NCBI GenBank assembly: GCA_949710005.1
Contig: OX453273.1
Coordinates: 38,005,038 to 38,069,037, forward strand
From: Ricordea florida
Taxonomy: Eukaryota > Cnidaria > Anthozoa > Corallimorpharia > Ricordeidae
DNA length: 64,000 bases
Direction of reading: 5' to 3'
A model generated the notes under the pieces. That model searched no databases and had not been told where the DNA came from. It saw nothing but the letters and a program-made list of their open reading frames with translations. Shown here in pieces: positions 35,801-40,012 of this stretch (within the stretch, counting starts at the first letter, position 1; each line of letters starts with the position of its first letter). The translations under genes were made by a program, and so were the position numbers.

Positions 35801-35835
35801 AAAAACAAGAGAACTTTCCAGCAATGATCTGGCAT
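3166..35835 (-). CDS. ADAMTS-like secreted metalloprotease (gene span, C-terminus not visible)
   Basis: Multi-exon gene on the minus strand encoding a secreted zinc endopeptidase of the ADAMTS family, expected to act on extracellular matrix. Exons read (high to low): 35733-35835, 35352-35659, 34983-35139, 24552-24727, 23822-23905, 22584-22708, 22084-22127, 21730-21835, 19663-19815, 17507-17651, 10474-10619, 8982-9030 (weak), 8778-8886, 7684-7739, 6136-6256, 5222-5302, 3166-3349. All have GT/AG borders and compatible phases; one exon between 17507 and 10619 is uncertain. The first ten give 467 residues: signal peptide, prodomain, furin site RSRR (about 208-211), and reprolysin domain with HEIGHNLGAYHD (363-374) and Met-turn HLMSS. 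Then come disintegrin-like, TSP1, cysteine-rich and spacer parts. The 10.3 kb intron between 34983 and 24727 is packed with mobile elements. Odd: the cysteine-rich domain looks shortened and the second half of the TSP1 repeat appears to lack cysteines. The orthology group within ADAMTS cannot be decided here. Confidence 0.85.
3490..3565. repeat. Short imperfect inverted repeat
   Basis: GGTTAAATTG and AGGTAAAATTTGATTT-type blocks recur in both orientations between about 3410 and 3570 (for instance AAATCAAATTTAACATG opposite AATTTGATTTCAGG). It may be a small foldback fragment. Confidence 0.35.
4274..4376. repeat. Miniature inverted-repeat element, TTAACCCTTTAA ends
   Basis: A 103 bp unit starting TTAACCCTTTAAGCCCC and ending GGGGATTAAAGGGTTAA, so its ends are inverted copies with one or two changes. 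Typical MITE architecture; a flanking duplication is not clear because the outer TTAA is part of the repeat. Confidence 0.6.
5222..5302 (-). CDS. ADAMTS-like exon: spacer domain, IPKGA
   Basis: Encodes [20 protein letters not shown]. The Y-x-x-V-x-x-IP-x-GA-x-x-I-x-I-x-E motif opens the spacer domain. Acceptor GTTAG, donor GTGAGT, phase 1 at both ends. Confidence 0.87.
5677..5863. repeat. Inverted repeat around AAAATGGCCGCC
   Basis: TATTCCAAAATGGCCGCC at the left pairs with GGAGGCCATTTTGGAATG at the right, and CCTTGATGCCTCGTT pairs with AACGAGGCATCAAGG inside. It is a hairpin-forming element in an ADAMTS-like intron. Confidence 0.6.
5996..6070. repeat. 34 bp tandem duplication
   Basis: Two near-identical 34-base units (CATTATAGTCAATCCAGTC with flanking GTGAAAATGC) and a partial third. 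It sits 66 bp outside the exon ending at 6136, within the intron. Confidence 0.7.
6136..6256 (-). CDS. ADAMTS-like exon: cysteine-rich/spacer junction
   Basis: Encodes [20 protein letters not shown], then [18 protein letters not shown]-x-x-x-GS...ED-x-CGVC-x-G-G-x-x-C is diagnostic for the end of the ADAMTS cysteine-rich domain. Acceptor TTATTACAG, donor GTATAC, phase 1. A 34-base tandem duplication abuts its 3' side (5996-6063). Confidence 0.88.
7684..7739 (-). CDS. ADAMTS-like exon: DGTPC block
   Basis: A 56-base exon with TTACAG acceptor and GTAATT donor encoding [19 protein letters not shown], the conserved V-x-DGTPC...D-x-C-x-x-G-x-C end of the cysteine-rich domain. It joins 8778 in frame. 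The usual C-x-L-x-C region between W-x-P and DGTPC is missing, either lost or on an exon I could not find. Confidence 0.82.
7850..8042. repeat. About 95 bp tandem duplication
   Basis: TACCTTAAGT starts both units, and each ends with a shared block (CTTACCTCGGAACAAATAAC / GTTACCTCGGAACAAATAAC, then ACCACTTTAGTCCCGCCAC). The copies have drifted by several substitutions and a short indel. Confidence 0.7.
8140..8470 (+). repeat. Degenerate copies of the 106 bp minisatellite
   Basis: About three diverged units with the landmarks TTTGTAAAG, TACTGAA, ACTGTACTGTGGTACTG and CATGCAGTG-like blocks in the same order as the array at 62990-63620. They lie in an intron of the ADAMTS-like gene, so the family is dispersed. 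Confidence 0.6.
8778..8886 (-). CDS. ADAMTS-like exon: start of cysteine-rich domain
   Basis: Encodes [20 protein letters not shown] then [10 protein letters not shown]. The P-C-P...D-FR-x-x-QC-x-x-F...W-x-P pattern is the start of the ADAMTS cysteine-rich domain. Acceptor TTTCAAG, donor GTAAGG, phase 1. Confidence 0.82.
8982..9030 (-). CDS. Putative short ADAMTS-like exon: second half of TSP1
   Basis: A 49-base candidate bounded by CTAAG and GTTGGC that fits phase 2 to phase 0 exactly. It would encode [17 protein letters not shown], lying where other ADAMTS proteins have GG-x-YC-x-G-x-RxR-x-C. Both expected cysteines are replaced (F and L). Supported by position, phase and the G-x-Y...RYR pattern only. 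Confidence 0.4.
10474..10619 (-). CDS. ADAMTS-like exon: central TSP1 repeat
   Basis: Follows a TATTACAG acceptor. Encodes WCMYGECV, then [17 protein letters not shown] and RKRACDTP. This is the W-x-x-W-x-x-W-S-x-C-S-x-x-CG core of the thrombospondin type 1 repeat present in every ADAMTS. Donor GTGGGT, phase 2. Other minus-strand frame continues into the intron and is not coding. Confidence 0.88.
11110..11240. repeat. Fragment of the GTCGAAC/GTTCGGCACATG MITE family
   Basis: Contains GTCTGAATC, GAAGTCGAACCTAATTC and GGTTCGGCACATGA, the internal landmarks of the element at 18289-18688. It is shorter and diverged. Confidence 0.4.
12803..12812 (+). promoter_or_regulatory. Possible TATA element of the GPCR gene
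   Basis: CTATATATAA lies about 115 bp before the GPCR start codon. The position suits a core promoter with a short leader, but the motif is common by chance in AT-rich DNA. Confidence 0.35.
12924..13898 (+). CDS. Class A (rhodopsin-like) G protein-coupled receptor, intronless
   Basis: A 324-residue seven-helix receptor, probably for a peptide or small ligand at the cell surface. ATG at 12924 is the start; the frame is open further upstream but only from a TTG codon. The N-terminus has a glycosylation site (NDT, residues 5-7). Landmarks: N36 in TM1, LAVAD with D64 in TM2, C93 at the top of TM3 pairing with C173 in loop 2, ERY (119-121, in place of DRY), W147 in TM4, Y208 region in TM5, CMLPF (255-259) in TM6, NPLLY (299-303) in TM7, and a CC pair near the C-terminus (319-320) that could be palmitoylated. 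It is complete and uninterrupted. It lies on the strand opposite the ADAMTS-like gene, inside one of its introns. The ligand cannot be told; the CxLP and ERY forms suit neuropeptide-type receptors but also orphan cnidarian expansions. Confidence 0.93.
   Translation: MAPSNDTVLSTNSVTTQDIVFAVLFSFIVITGVPANYIIITIVRKTPSMHTTTNYLLMNLAVADLLTLLLCQGIYELLLKNVKLNKPLGDLICKLFAGNIILPITIKNAALTVCTIAVERYLALMKPYRSSLRLTKYRLRFVIPLLWVVAILCCVPDLLSNTFDSSQSAAYPCNRPWTLENYHSHKAFIAFTCIFFGFIPSIIVVFCYFEIFRGLFISKTICDRSKSSAEVKEDKNSKKQLFKLLLWLSLLFVACMLPFSVFFIYLITIDQTTVAKNHRLLIVMQNVFKFLLVSNSFWNPLLYALQSSNYQNAFKKIFCCKKLG
13977..14030 (+). terminator. Polyadenylation signals of the GPCR gene
   Basis: AATAAA at 13977-13982 and again at 14025-14030, 80-130 bp past the GPCR stop codon, on the sense strand. 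Confidence 0.5.
14283..14458 (-). CDS. Possible disintegrin-like exon of the ADAMTS-like gene
   Basis: The open minus-strand frame reads [14 protein letters not shown], then [20 protein letters not shown] and RVCMK. This loosely resembles the C-x-x-LWC...GC...P-V/A-x-x-GT...W/V-C-x-x-G-x-C part of ADAMTS disintegrin-like modules, and it sits between the exons at 17507 and 10619 in the right order. No good donor is seen (GTCCGA and GTTTGT are the nearest), and its end seems to duplicate the WCMYGEC start of the next exon. It may be a decayed or alternative exon. Confidence 0.35.
14795..15330 (+). pseudogene. Decayed mobile-element protein fragment, C-terminal part
   Basis: Three overlapping frames in order give [27 protein letters not shown] text, [34 protein letters not shown] and [11 protein letters not shown]...[13 protein letters not shown]. 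These form one protein broken by at least two frameshifts. GGYVLH-x-LYKK and GLW-x-I-x-x-x-x-E-x-IF resemble transposase-like proteins common in cnidarian repeats; I cannot name the superfamily. Confidence 0.5.
15850..16160 (-). pseudogene. Decayed mobile-element protein fragment, N-terminal part
   Basis: On the minus strand a frame reads [20 protein letters not shown], then [20 protein letters not shown] and GVYL, with a frameshift before a further [16 protein letters not shown] tail. This has the look of a repeat-family protein (W-x-FK-x-L...EPYLLPE-x-E...VDDSRGF). It converges on the fragment at 14795-15330; the two may be rearranged halves of one element family. Confidence 0.4.
17507..17651 (-). 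CDS. ADAMTS-like exon 10: start of disintegrin-like domain
   Basis: Encodes [28 protein letters not shown] and RHCKKYK. The C-L...LPG-x-x-Y-x-x-DEQC-x-x-x-FG...C spacing matches ADAMTS disintegrin-like modules. Acceptor CATTAG, donor GTACTG (weak), phase 2 to phase 0. The rest of the module (the usual C-x-x-LWC...C) is not clearly found downstream. Confidence 0.8.
17785..17833. repeat. AAT/ATG microsatellite
   Basis: CAACAACAATAATAATAAT continuing into about 12 AAT units and then four ATG units. It directly precedes the MITE at 17862. Confidence 0.9.
17862..18168. mobile_element. MITE with CTTAGGGACGGACC ends and A-rich internal repeats
   Basis: The left end CTTAGGGACGGACCATTAGA and right end TCTAATGGTCCGTCCCTAAG are perfect inverted copies extending to 25 bp. 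Inside, a block of poly-A plus TTCATGCA or TTCGTGCA occurs about six times, and there is a 13-base G run. A related internal end (TTCCGTCCCTTA) is at about 43380. Non-coding. Confidence 0.8.
18289..18688. mobile_element. About 400 bp MITE, GGGCCCGTTTCAAACGTCG ends
   Basis: The left GGCCCGTTTCAAACGTCGAA followed by CTTTTCATGCGCCGAAT is mirrored at the right by ATTCGGCACATGAAAAG and GTTCGACATTTGAAACGGGC. Arms are about 45 bp with three or four mismatches. Relatives: 27768-28310 and a fragment near 11110-11240. Confidence 0.78.
18973..19016. repeat. AAC/AAT microsatellite
   Basis: Four AAC units running into about nine AAT units. Confidence 0.9.
19275..19345. repeat. Short inverted repeat with GTGTTGAAAAATATTT arms
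   Basis: GTGTTGAAAAATATTTTACT pairs with GTGAAATATTTTTCAACAC around the loop CGTTAGCTGCGCTCACT. A similar GCTCACTCGTGAAAT...CCACGTAATATCCTC segment occurs at 60064-60113. Confidence 0.65.
19663..19815 (-). CDS. ADAMTS-like exon 9: third zinc ligand and Met-turn
   Basis: Encodes [12 protein letters not shown] and [10 protein letters not shown], ending [12 protein letters not shown]373 is the third zinc ligand and D374 the family-typical Asp; HLMSS is the Met-turn and 'S-x-C-S...F' closes the catalytic domain. Acceptor TTCAG, donor GTAAGA. Confidence 0.9.
19970..20356 (+). mobile_element. tRNA-derived SINE
   Basis: The 5' head (19970-20042) is tRNA-like: box A TAGTTCAGTTGG (19977-19988), D stem GTTC/GAGC, box B GAGTTCAAACC (20020-20030), and a TTCGAG loop that would give anticodon TCG. 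The acceptor and anticodon stems do not pair well, so it is a SINE promoter rather than a working tRNA. A body with GGGGGACGTTAAAGATCCC and CCCCGGTGTTGTGGTC follows, then a tail AGAGCGCTACACAAATT and short ATTATC repeats. It lies in an ADAMTS-like intron, antisense to that gene. Confidence 0.75.
21730..21835 (-). CDS. ADAMTS-like exon 8: zinc-binding HEIGH
   Basis: Encodes [15 protein letters not shown] then [16 protein letters not shown]363, H367 and catalytic E364 are present. The Asn after HEIGH is split across the junction (AA|T) with the next exon. Donor GTAAGT, phase 2. Confidence 0.9.
22084..22127 (-). CDS. ADAMTS-like exon 7: 44-base microexon
   Basis: Completes the split Arg codon and encodes [14 protein letters not shown], the LLTRKDIC...C-x-T-x-G segment that precedes the zinc site. 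Acceptor TCAACAG, donor GTAAGT, phase 2 to phase 1. Too short for any reading-frame search, but it fits the frame on both sides exactly. Confidence 0.85.
22346..22572. mobile_element. Foldback element, GTAGATACGTGGTGTATGGG arms
   Basis: The left arm GTAGATACGTGGTGTATGGG, then AATAATGTACC, GGCCATCCTTA and CAGTACTTAAACATC, is mirrored to the right down to ATACACCACGTATCTAC. The centre is made of repeated CATCCTTA blocks. Its right end is 11 bp from an ADAMTS-like exon border (22584). Confidence 0.75.
22584..22708 (-). CDS. ADAMTS-like exon 6: catalytic domain, FCKWQ block
   Basis: Encodes [16 protein letters not shown] and ends DGAVLLT plus two bases of an Arg codon. L-x-SFCKWQ and the following H/D-x-A-x-LLTR are ADAMTS hallmarks. 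The exon's 3' border lies only 11 bases from an inverted-repeat element (22346-22572), so the donor abuts an insertion. Confidence 0.88.
23380..23514. repeat. Inverted repeat with hammerhead-like sequence
   Basis: Arms of about 60 bp: CTCACGACG...GGTGGTGGTCGCGACGTTTC and its mirror GAAACGTCGCGATCACCACC...CGTCGTGAG. On the minus strand, CTGAGGA (23445-23439), a GACTG/CAGTC hairpin, GAAAC and GTC then GCGA pairing with upstream TCGC resemble a hammerhead ribozyme, with one extra A after the core. The plus-strand copy lacks the core CTGA. Confidence 0.7.
23822..23905 (-). CDS. ADAMTS-like exon 5: catalytic domain
   Basis: Encodes [20 protein letters not shown] and ends LLHEMP. The pattern (M)VA-x-LY-x-DPSIG...I-x-x-x-V is the conserved second helix and strand of ADAMTS catalytic domains. 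It is in phase 0 at both ends, with a TATAG acceptor and GTTAGT donor. Confidence 0.88.
24552..24727 (-). CDS. ADAMTS-like exon 4: furin site and start of catalytic domain
   Basis: Contains HRSRR followed by [18 protein letters not shown] and later [12 protein letters not shown] is a proprotein convertase site, and the sequence after it is the first beta strand and helix of a reprolysin domain (VELLVVADK-M type, then YVLT-MN). Donor GTAAGA, phase 0. Confidence 0.88.
25948..27051. mobile_element. About 1.1 kb DNA transposon remnant with long inverted repeats and a THAP-like frame
   Basis: ATAGACCCTTCCACGGTTAA at the left is mirrored by TTAACCGTGGAAGGGTCTAT at the right. The arms extend about 260-290 bp with scattered differences (for example ACCTGGTTGCTACGCAAC / GTTGCGTAGCAACCAGGT). 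The unique middle carries the THAP-like frame at 26401. It lies in the large ADAMTS-like intron. Confidence 0.78.
26401..26574 (+). CDS. THAP-type zinc finger N-terminal fragment
   Basis: A 57-residue frame starting [14 protein letters not shown] and running through [10 protein letters not shown] to EAWSRQVQK. The start C-x-x-x-C, the FH-x-x-P-K block and the conserved W are those of THAP DNA-binding domains; the final C-x-x-H pair is absent, so this is either the first exon of a longer protein or a truncated relic. THAP domains occur in P-element and Kolobok transposases, which suits its place inside a long-TIR element. Confidence 0.55.
   Translation: MGFGDKCCVGGCDNDRRYPGKWVIHSHVGRLSFHKPKNEMIEAWSRQVQKIFDGGLF
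27768..28310. mobile_element. Diverged relative of the 18289-18688 MITE
   Basis: The left part GGCTCGCTTCAAACGTCGAA and CTTTACATGCACCGAG, with the right part TTAAGTTCGGCACATG and TAAAGTTC, follow the same plan as the element at 18289, with extra copies of AAGTTCGAC internally. The exact ends are not clear. Confidence 0.5.
28590..30560 (+). pseudogene. Decayed non-LTR retrotransposon (reverse transcriptase), interrupted
   Basis: Reverse transcriptase of a LINE broken by stops and frameshifts. Pieces in order: [20 protein letters not shown] and [17 protein letters not shown] (thumb/finger start), [35 protein letters not shown] (the D of motif A), [15 protein letters not shown] (catalytic FADD) around 29429-29465, then after an insertion [30 protein letters not shown] and [10 protein letters not shown] (30130-30400). 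The last block is the C-terminal region shared by RTE/Nimb-like LINEs. No endonuclease domain is seen, so the copy is 5' truncated. It lies in the long ADAMTS-like intron on the opposite strand. Confidence 0.82.
29786..30127. mobile_element. About 340 bp AT-rich insertion in the retrotransposon
   Basis: The reverse transcriptase frame stops at GTGTCTGTTCGTGTA and resumes at AAAAGTGTACAGAGGGAC. The material between is more than 70% AT, with TAATTAATTAATTTTAATTC and a final ATTAAATAAACGTG. GTGTA-plus-A blocks border both sides, suggesting a target duplication. Confidence 0.6.
30934..31479. mobile_element. Foldback element, GATCTAGATTCCCTGCTAGC arms
   Basis: Arms of about 90 bp: GATCTAGATTCCCTGCTAGC, GAGGCCTCTTTTCC and CTGCCATGGGTCGAATCGGT at the left; the same in reverse order and complement at the right (ACCGATTCGACCCATGGCAG ... 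GCTAGCAGGGAAGGATCTAG). The spacer is about 360 bp and non-coding. Confidence 0.75.
31679..31795 (+). CDS. Short frame of unknown nature
   Basis: A 38-residue ATG frame beginning [14 protein letters not shown] and ending RKEALIRQR: charged, helix-prone. No family is recognised. It is close to a truncated SINE, so it may be a fragment of a repeat protein. Confidence 0.2.
31850..31998 (+). repeat. Truncated SINE 3' part with ATGT tail
   Basis: GGGGACGTAGTTCCCGGTG and TTGTGGTC match the body of the SINE at 19970-20356. It ends in TAAATAAAG and a (TATG)n tail of about seven units. The tRNA-like head is missing. Confidence 0.6.
32000..34982. other. Intron DNA with no supported gene
   Basis: Between the SINE fragment and ADAMTS-like exon 3. 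A 72-residue minus-strand frame (33559-33777, with [14 protein letters not shown]) was considered but has no splice or family support. No clear repeats except short AT-rich runs. Confidence 0.45.
34983..35139 (-). CDS. ADAMTS-like exon 3: prodomain IEP block
   Basis: Follows a TTGTAACAG acceptor. Encodes [16 protein letters not shown] and later YPHLLYKRS, matching the G-x-I-x-T...Y-x-IEP...H-x-x-Y-x-R-S signature of ADAMTS propeptides. Ends at GTAAGA in phase 1. It joins the exon at 24727 in frame, but an intervening exon in the 10 kb intron cannot be excluded. Confidence 0.8.
35352..35659 (-). CDS. ADAMTS-like exon 2: prodomain
   Basis: Begins after a TTTAG acceptor and ends at GTAAGG, phase 1 to phase 0. 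Encodes [17 protein letters not shown] and a C-terminal CHGL. This is the reprolysin-family propeptide pattern (charged start, Y-E-V-x-P, later S-x-C-x-GL before the 'IEP' block in the next exon). The '[18 protein letters not shown]' stretch is the typical F-x-L-x-L-x-N element. Confidence 0.8.
35733..35835 (-). CDS. ADAMTS-like exon 1: start codon and signal peptide
   Basis: ATG at 35835-35833 opens a 34-residue segment with a basic-then-hydrophobic stretch ([12 protein letters not shown]), a good secretion signal followed by a polar region. It ends at a GTAAGT donor in phase 1. Chosen as the start because the next exon continues in frame and no upstream in-frame exon is seen. Confidence 0.75.
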
Positions 35836-37097
35836 AGCGTTCCTGGATGTTTAATGTCGTCCCCTCTCCTTATTGTGGCGCTACAAATTGAAATCGATTC
35901 GTCTGCTATCTGTCTGTAGTCCCTTCCATCAACACCGGATTTAAGACTCTGGGAGTCTACCAGACCAAGTGAGGGGCTTTAGGAATGCAAAACGTTTGTT
36001 GACCGTAAGTGGATTGATGAAAATATCAGAGCTTTCGATCAGCGACTACAGGGTCGTACTTAAGCGCCAAATAAACTTGGTAGAAATTCGAAGAAATGAT
36101 ACGAGGACGTACTAGTTTAGCGTTTTTCCCTCACTGTGCGGTATGAACGCCTGCATGAAGCCACCACGTGTACAAGAAGGGTAATTGTTCATGTAGAATC
36201 ACTAGACCAAAAGCCACATTTTAATCACATTTAAGTTGCATTAAACAACCCTAGAACTTGGGTCTACATTTAAGTCTAGTTTAATTGTTTAAAACATCAC
36301 TTAAATCAATGCTATTGTCATAGTGGGGTTTAAGTGCCCCTGAAACATACATTATACACCTGAAGCCATTTAAGTTCCTTAAATGGAGATTAAACATTCT
36401 CTAAATTAATGGTTGTGTTTTGGTTCACATAAATGACTATTTATTGATATATAACAGGAATAGTAAGAATTATAATTGTCCAGTGTGTAACATCACTGTG
36501 CACTTCATTGCTCAAGTATCTTCAAATTGTCTCTTTTCTCCATAACAGAATCAGAACACCAAAACATGAAAGCAACGTAAAAATGTCTTGACATTTTGAA
36601 CTCAGTTCAATAAAAAAGTAATATAATTTTAAAAAAATATCATCAAGAAGAAAAATGACCATATTTCACTAATCACACTAAGACAAGTGTATTAAGAAAC
36701 TTTAATTTTATCCGTATATGTAGTTTCCATGTCCACAGTCATGTACCCTTATTAGCTTATGCATCAAAATTTTGATACAGTGTATATATGTTGTCAAGTA
36801 ACCACAATGTACAAATGTGTCAATCTCCAAATCGAAAGACAATGTAAGATGGAACAGAACGATATTTTTACACTTACACAACATTTGCATCAACATTAAC
36901 ACCTGATCTAACAAGTAGCATATGACAATTTGCAAAAGTGGTGTGAACTGTCAATCAAAAGTAGTCATTTGTATATGCACTTTCCTATGTACCAATTTAT
37001 TTCAGCTGGTTAAACCTAAGTTTGTATGCAATCCGTAGTGCCACAGTACTGTTAAGAAAATACTGGTGCCTTCAGAACTCAAATACTGTCCAGTCAT

Positions 37098-37250
37098 TGT
37101 AGTGATTGTAACTGGGCTGCCTGTGCAAGCCCAACCCTAAGGCATTGTGGGTAGGTAAGAAAAAGGATCATGGCGGCTTAGAAACGTGTGTGTGTTTTCT
37201 TATCTTGAATCTGCCTACATCGGCAACCTGTCTTGTGCCAAGACATTACA
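37098..37250 (+). repeat. Solo 5' LTR of a Ty3/Gypsy-type element
   Basis: A 153 bp segment starting TGTAGTGATTG and ending AAGACATTACA (inverted TGTA...TACA ends), directly followed by TTGGCGACGAGGATTG, a typical primer-binding-site position. Then the gag frame starts. No second copy is found downstream. Confidence 0.6.
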
Positions 37251-37289
37251 TTGGCGACGAGGATTGCGAGGATAATCCTTTCTAGCGGT

Positions 37290-37922
37290 ATGGCGTCGAA
37301 TGGTATTCAACCGATGGATATTACGGGCTCGAAATCGGAATTGAGCGAGCGATGGCGTGTTTGGCTGCGAGGATATACGTATTTTGCAGAAGGGAAAGCA
37401 AATCTTGAAAACGCCGCGAGAAAGAAAAGCGAGTTACTTTATCGAGCTGGCTCCGGAGTGCAGGACATCTTCGAGAATTTGGCAATCGTTCCTCCTCCCG
37501 AAGGCCAAGAGGATGATGTTTATCAACAAGCCGTTCGCACGCTGAACGCCTATTTTCAAGTGCAGGAAAATGCTGCATACGAAAGACATGTTCTTCGCCA
37601 GCTACGCCAAGAACCGGGAGAAGATGTCGACTCATTCGTGCTTCGACTTCGCAAACAAGCAAGACATTGTGGTTATGAACCCGCGGAACTTGAATTCGCC
37701 GTCAGAGATCAGTTGTTGGAGAAAGTTTCTTCTCTGGAATTACGAACAAAGCTGTTTGAGGAGCCAAATATACAGCTTGCAGAAGCGGTAGATAAGGCGC
37801 GAGCATGGGAAACGGCACGACGTCAAGTGAGCACTATTGCCGACTACAAGTGTTGCAAGTTGGGCCAGAACTGGGGGATGTGGCAAAAGTTTACTCTGTG
37901 GGCAGTGACATTGATGGTATAG
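37290..37922 (+). pseudogene. Gag-like protein of an LTR retrotransposon
   Basis: Starts at ATG 37290 (MASNGIQPMDITG). A 210-residue helical protein with W-x-x-WLRGYTYFAEG, LNAYFQVQENAAYERHVLRQ, GEDVDSFVLRLRKQARHCG and L-R-x-KL-x-EP, the arrangement of Gypsy-class capsid proteins, which assemble the particle around the element's RNA. It runs into YKCCKLG where a nucleocapsid zinc knuckle would begin, then the frame is lost: a deletion joins it to a piece of pol. Not expected to be mobile. Confidence 0.78.
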
Positions 37923-38035
37923 TAGATCGTTTCCCAAAGGTGTTTTCTGGAGTTGGCAAATTGTCAGGCTTCCAACTTAAGCTACATATTGATCGTATAG
38001 GTTGTTTTGAGTTTTTGTTGGGTAGGCATTTGTAG
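37850..38035 (+). pseudogene. Pol fragment fused after the gag deletion
   Basis: In another frame, SDIDGIVDRFPKVFSGVGKL then GFQLKLHIDR resembles the segment before the reverse transcriptase of Gypsy elements (F-x-x-VF-x-GLG-x-L...KLHID). Most of pol, including protease, RT, RNase H and integrase, is gone. Confidence 0.65.
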
Positions 38036-38183
38036 AACCGGCTGCTTATGGAAATTTCCATGGGAACCTATATTCCAGAGAGTTAATGTTATGTGCTCCA
38101 CTTAAAGCACAGTCTGTGATGATTGTATTGCATGACCTTAAGTTTTGTTAAATAATTTTAAATATGCTGTTTTTTCTTTTAAG

Positions 38184-40012
38184 TCCATCGTCTGAGGGAA
38201 ACCAGATTGTTTTTACCCAAATTAAAGAAATTTTGAGGAAAGAACATGGTGGCGAAAACTGTCCTTGGACTGAATTACAAATGGAAGGTTTGTACATTAT
38301 TTTATTCTGTTCAAAGCTTATTGAGAGATAATATTGTGTGGTGCAAATGTCTTTGTTGAATCAAAACCCAAAGTGTTTTAAAACTGTAGGATTCCATTTT
38401 ATATAAATCCTAGGGAGCACGATTTATTTGATATAATTGTTAATTGATAATTTTTCAACAGCCCAGTTTTGTCGCTATTTCACTACAATACGGGAAAGGG
38501 ACTTGAGGATCAGGACAGGCAAAAATAAAGAACACAAAGAAAAATGCAAAAAGAACAGACGGCTGTTAACTGTGAGTCTAGAAATATATTCATTTAATTG
38601 ATTATTGCATTTTGTAGTAATTATAATTTGTGTGTCAAATTGTTTTAACCATAAAAATGTATCTATTGAGCTGAGGGCTGATAGTTCCTTTGTCTGAACA
38701 ATTTGCATTTTGATCCTACTGGGATGTTCAAATGTCCTGCCTGTTTCCATGCTTATAACAGTGTGCACGTAATGTATGGTTCTGAGGGAAAGTTTCATGA
38801 GAGTCCTGATGTTTCCTGAGATGAAGTCGAGGGAAACTTTAGGACCCAGAGGAAAACAAAACTAATCGTTATATACCTAGACTTTCACTCAACAAAATGA
38901 GCACTGTGATTGGTCGATTGTTGATCACATGCCCCCGATCAAATTTAAATGTGTATTACAGGAAAAATTAACAAAGATGATACAACTGGCACACAGACAA
39001 AATTCTAATATTTGGATTTATGTTTTGATATTTAGACGCTTATGGTACCGTAGATATGAATTTTTTTGACTAGCTTTTATATTATAAAGATTAAGAAAAG
39101 TTGGAGAATTCGGACTTCTTAAAGTTCTTATTATTTAAATTTTCAACCCTGCTTTCAGAAATTATCACAAAAAAATATGCAATATAGCAAACAGGTTATT
39201 CTTACCCTTGGACTCTCAATGTTTGACAAGTAAATAATTATCCTTGGTATATTTACACATTTGTTGGTTTGGAGAATTTTGTAGGTTAATTCAGTATTAA
39301 AGTGTTGATAATTGTAATGATGTTTATGATATGATGCTTAATGATGATATGATATTAATGTCAGCTGCATTGCCATAAATTTTCTATCTTATCAAAAAGC
39401 TCCTTATAACTTTTAGAGTCAGGGGGTTGGGTAAAAATGAATCACAAACTCATACAATTGAAGGAGTATTAATTGAACCTTGGATTAAGCACCTAGAGTG
39501 AATCAGGCTTTTTTTTCTTTGCTTTGAGCAATTATTGTTTTTTTCAATGTAGCAATCATCATTTCCTCTTGTACTTCTTCTTATGACTTAACTTGCAGCT
39601 TCCTTTATTTATTCTCAATTGATTTAATATCATTCTCTGTTAGAAACTGGAAAGACGGAATCGTGCATTTGAGTTGGTTCAATCAAGCATGACAGCAACA
39701 CAACGGCAGTGTGCTAGTGAGGTCCTGTTTATTGACTACATGAGCAGTGAGGAGTCAGATTATGATGAGATAGAGGACCCCATTACAGGAGAAAAGCAGA
39801 GAAAACTTGCAAGATACCATAAAAAAAGGTTGCCATGGGAAAGGTCAAGCCTAAAAAACTTGAAACAAAAGTTGGATCGCGCATACCATGACAGCCTGTC
39901 ATTGCATGCTAGAGCCATGTCCAAGGCCAGAGAGGTGCATGGTGTGTCAACAAGACCAGCACCTGAAGGTCCAGCTTGGGCTGTTAGACAGATTGATACT
40001 GTTTATTCTTAG
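38184..40012 (+). CDS. Three-exon gene of unknown function in the candidate transposon
   Basis: Exons 38184-38287, 38462-38571 and 39644-40012 join in frame (AAG|, GAAG|GT; ACAG|, T|GTGAG; TTAG|), and the last ends with a stop at 40010-40012. The predicted text has FTQIKEILRKEHGGENCPW, FCRYFTTIRERDLRIRTGK, a basic linker, then VLFIDYMSSEESDYDE, LARYHKKRLPWERSSLKN and LKQKLDRAYHDSL. The acidic MSSEESD then LPW-R/E-S pattern recalls proteins spread through cnidarian genomes by repeats, but I cannot name the family. The frame is intact. The N-terminal exon with a start codon was not found; it could lie upstream of the nested retroelement. Confidence 0.6.
38755..38990. repeat. Hairpin repeat related to 54945-55290
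   Basis: GAGTCCTGATGTTTCCTGAG and GAGGGAAACTTTAGGACCC form a diverged hairpin followed by TATATACCTAGACTTTCACT and GTGATTGGTCGATTG. The same modules occur at 54945-55290, there in the opposite order. It lies in the intron of the three-exon gene. Confidence 0.6.
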
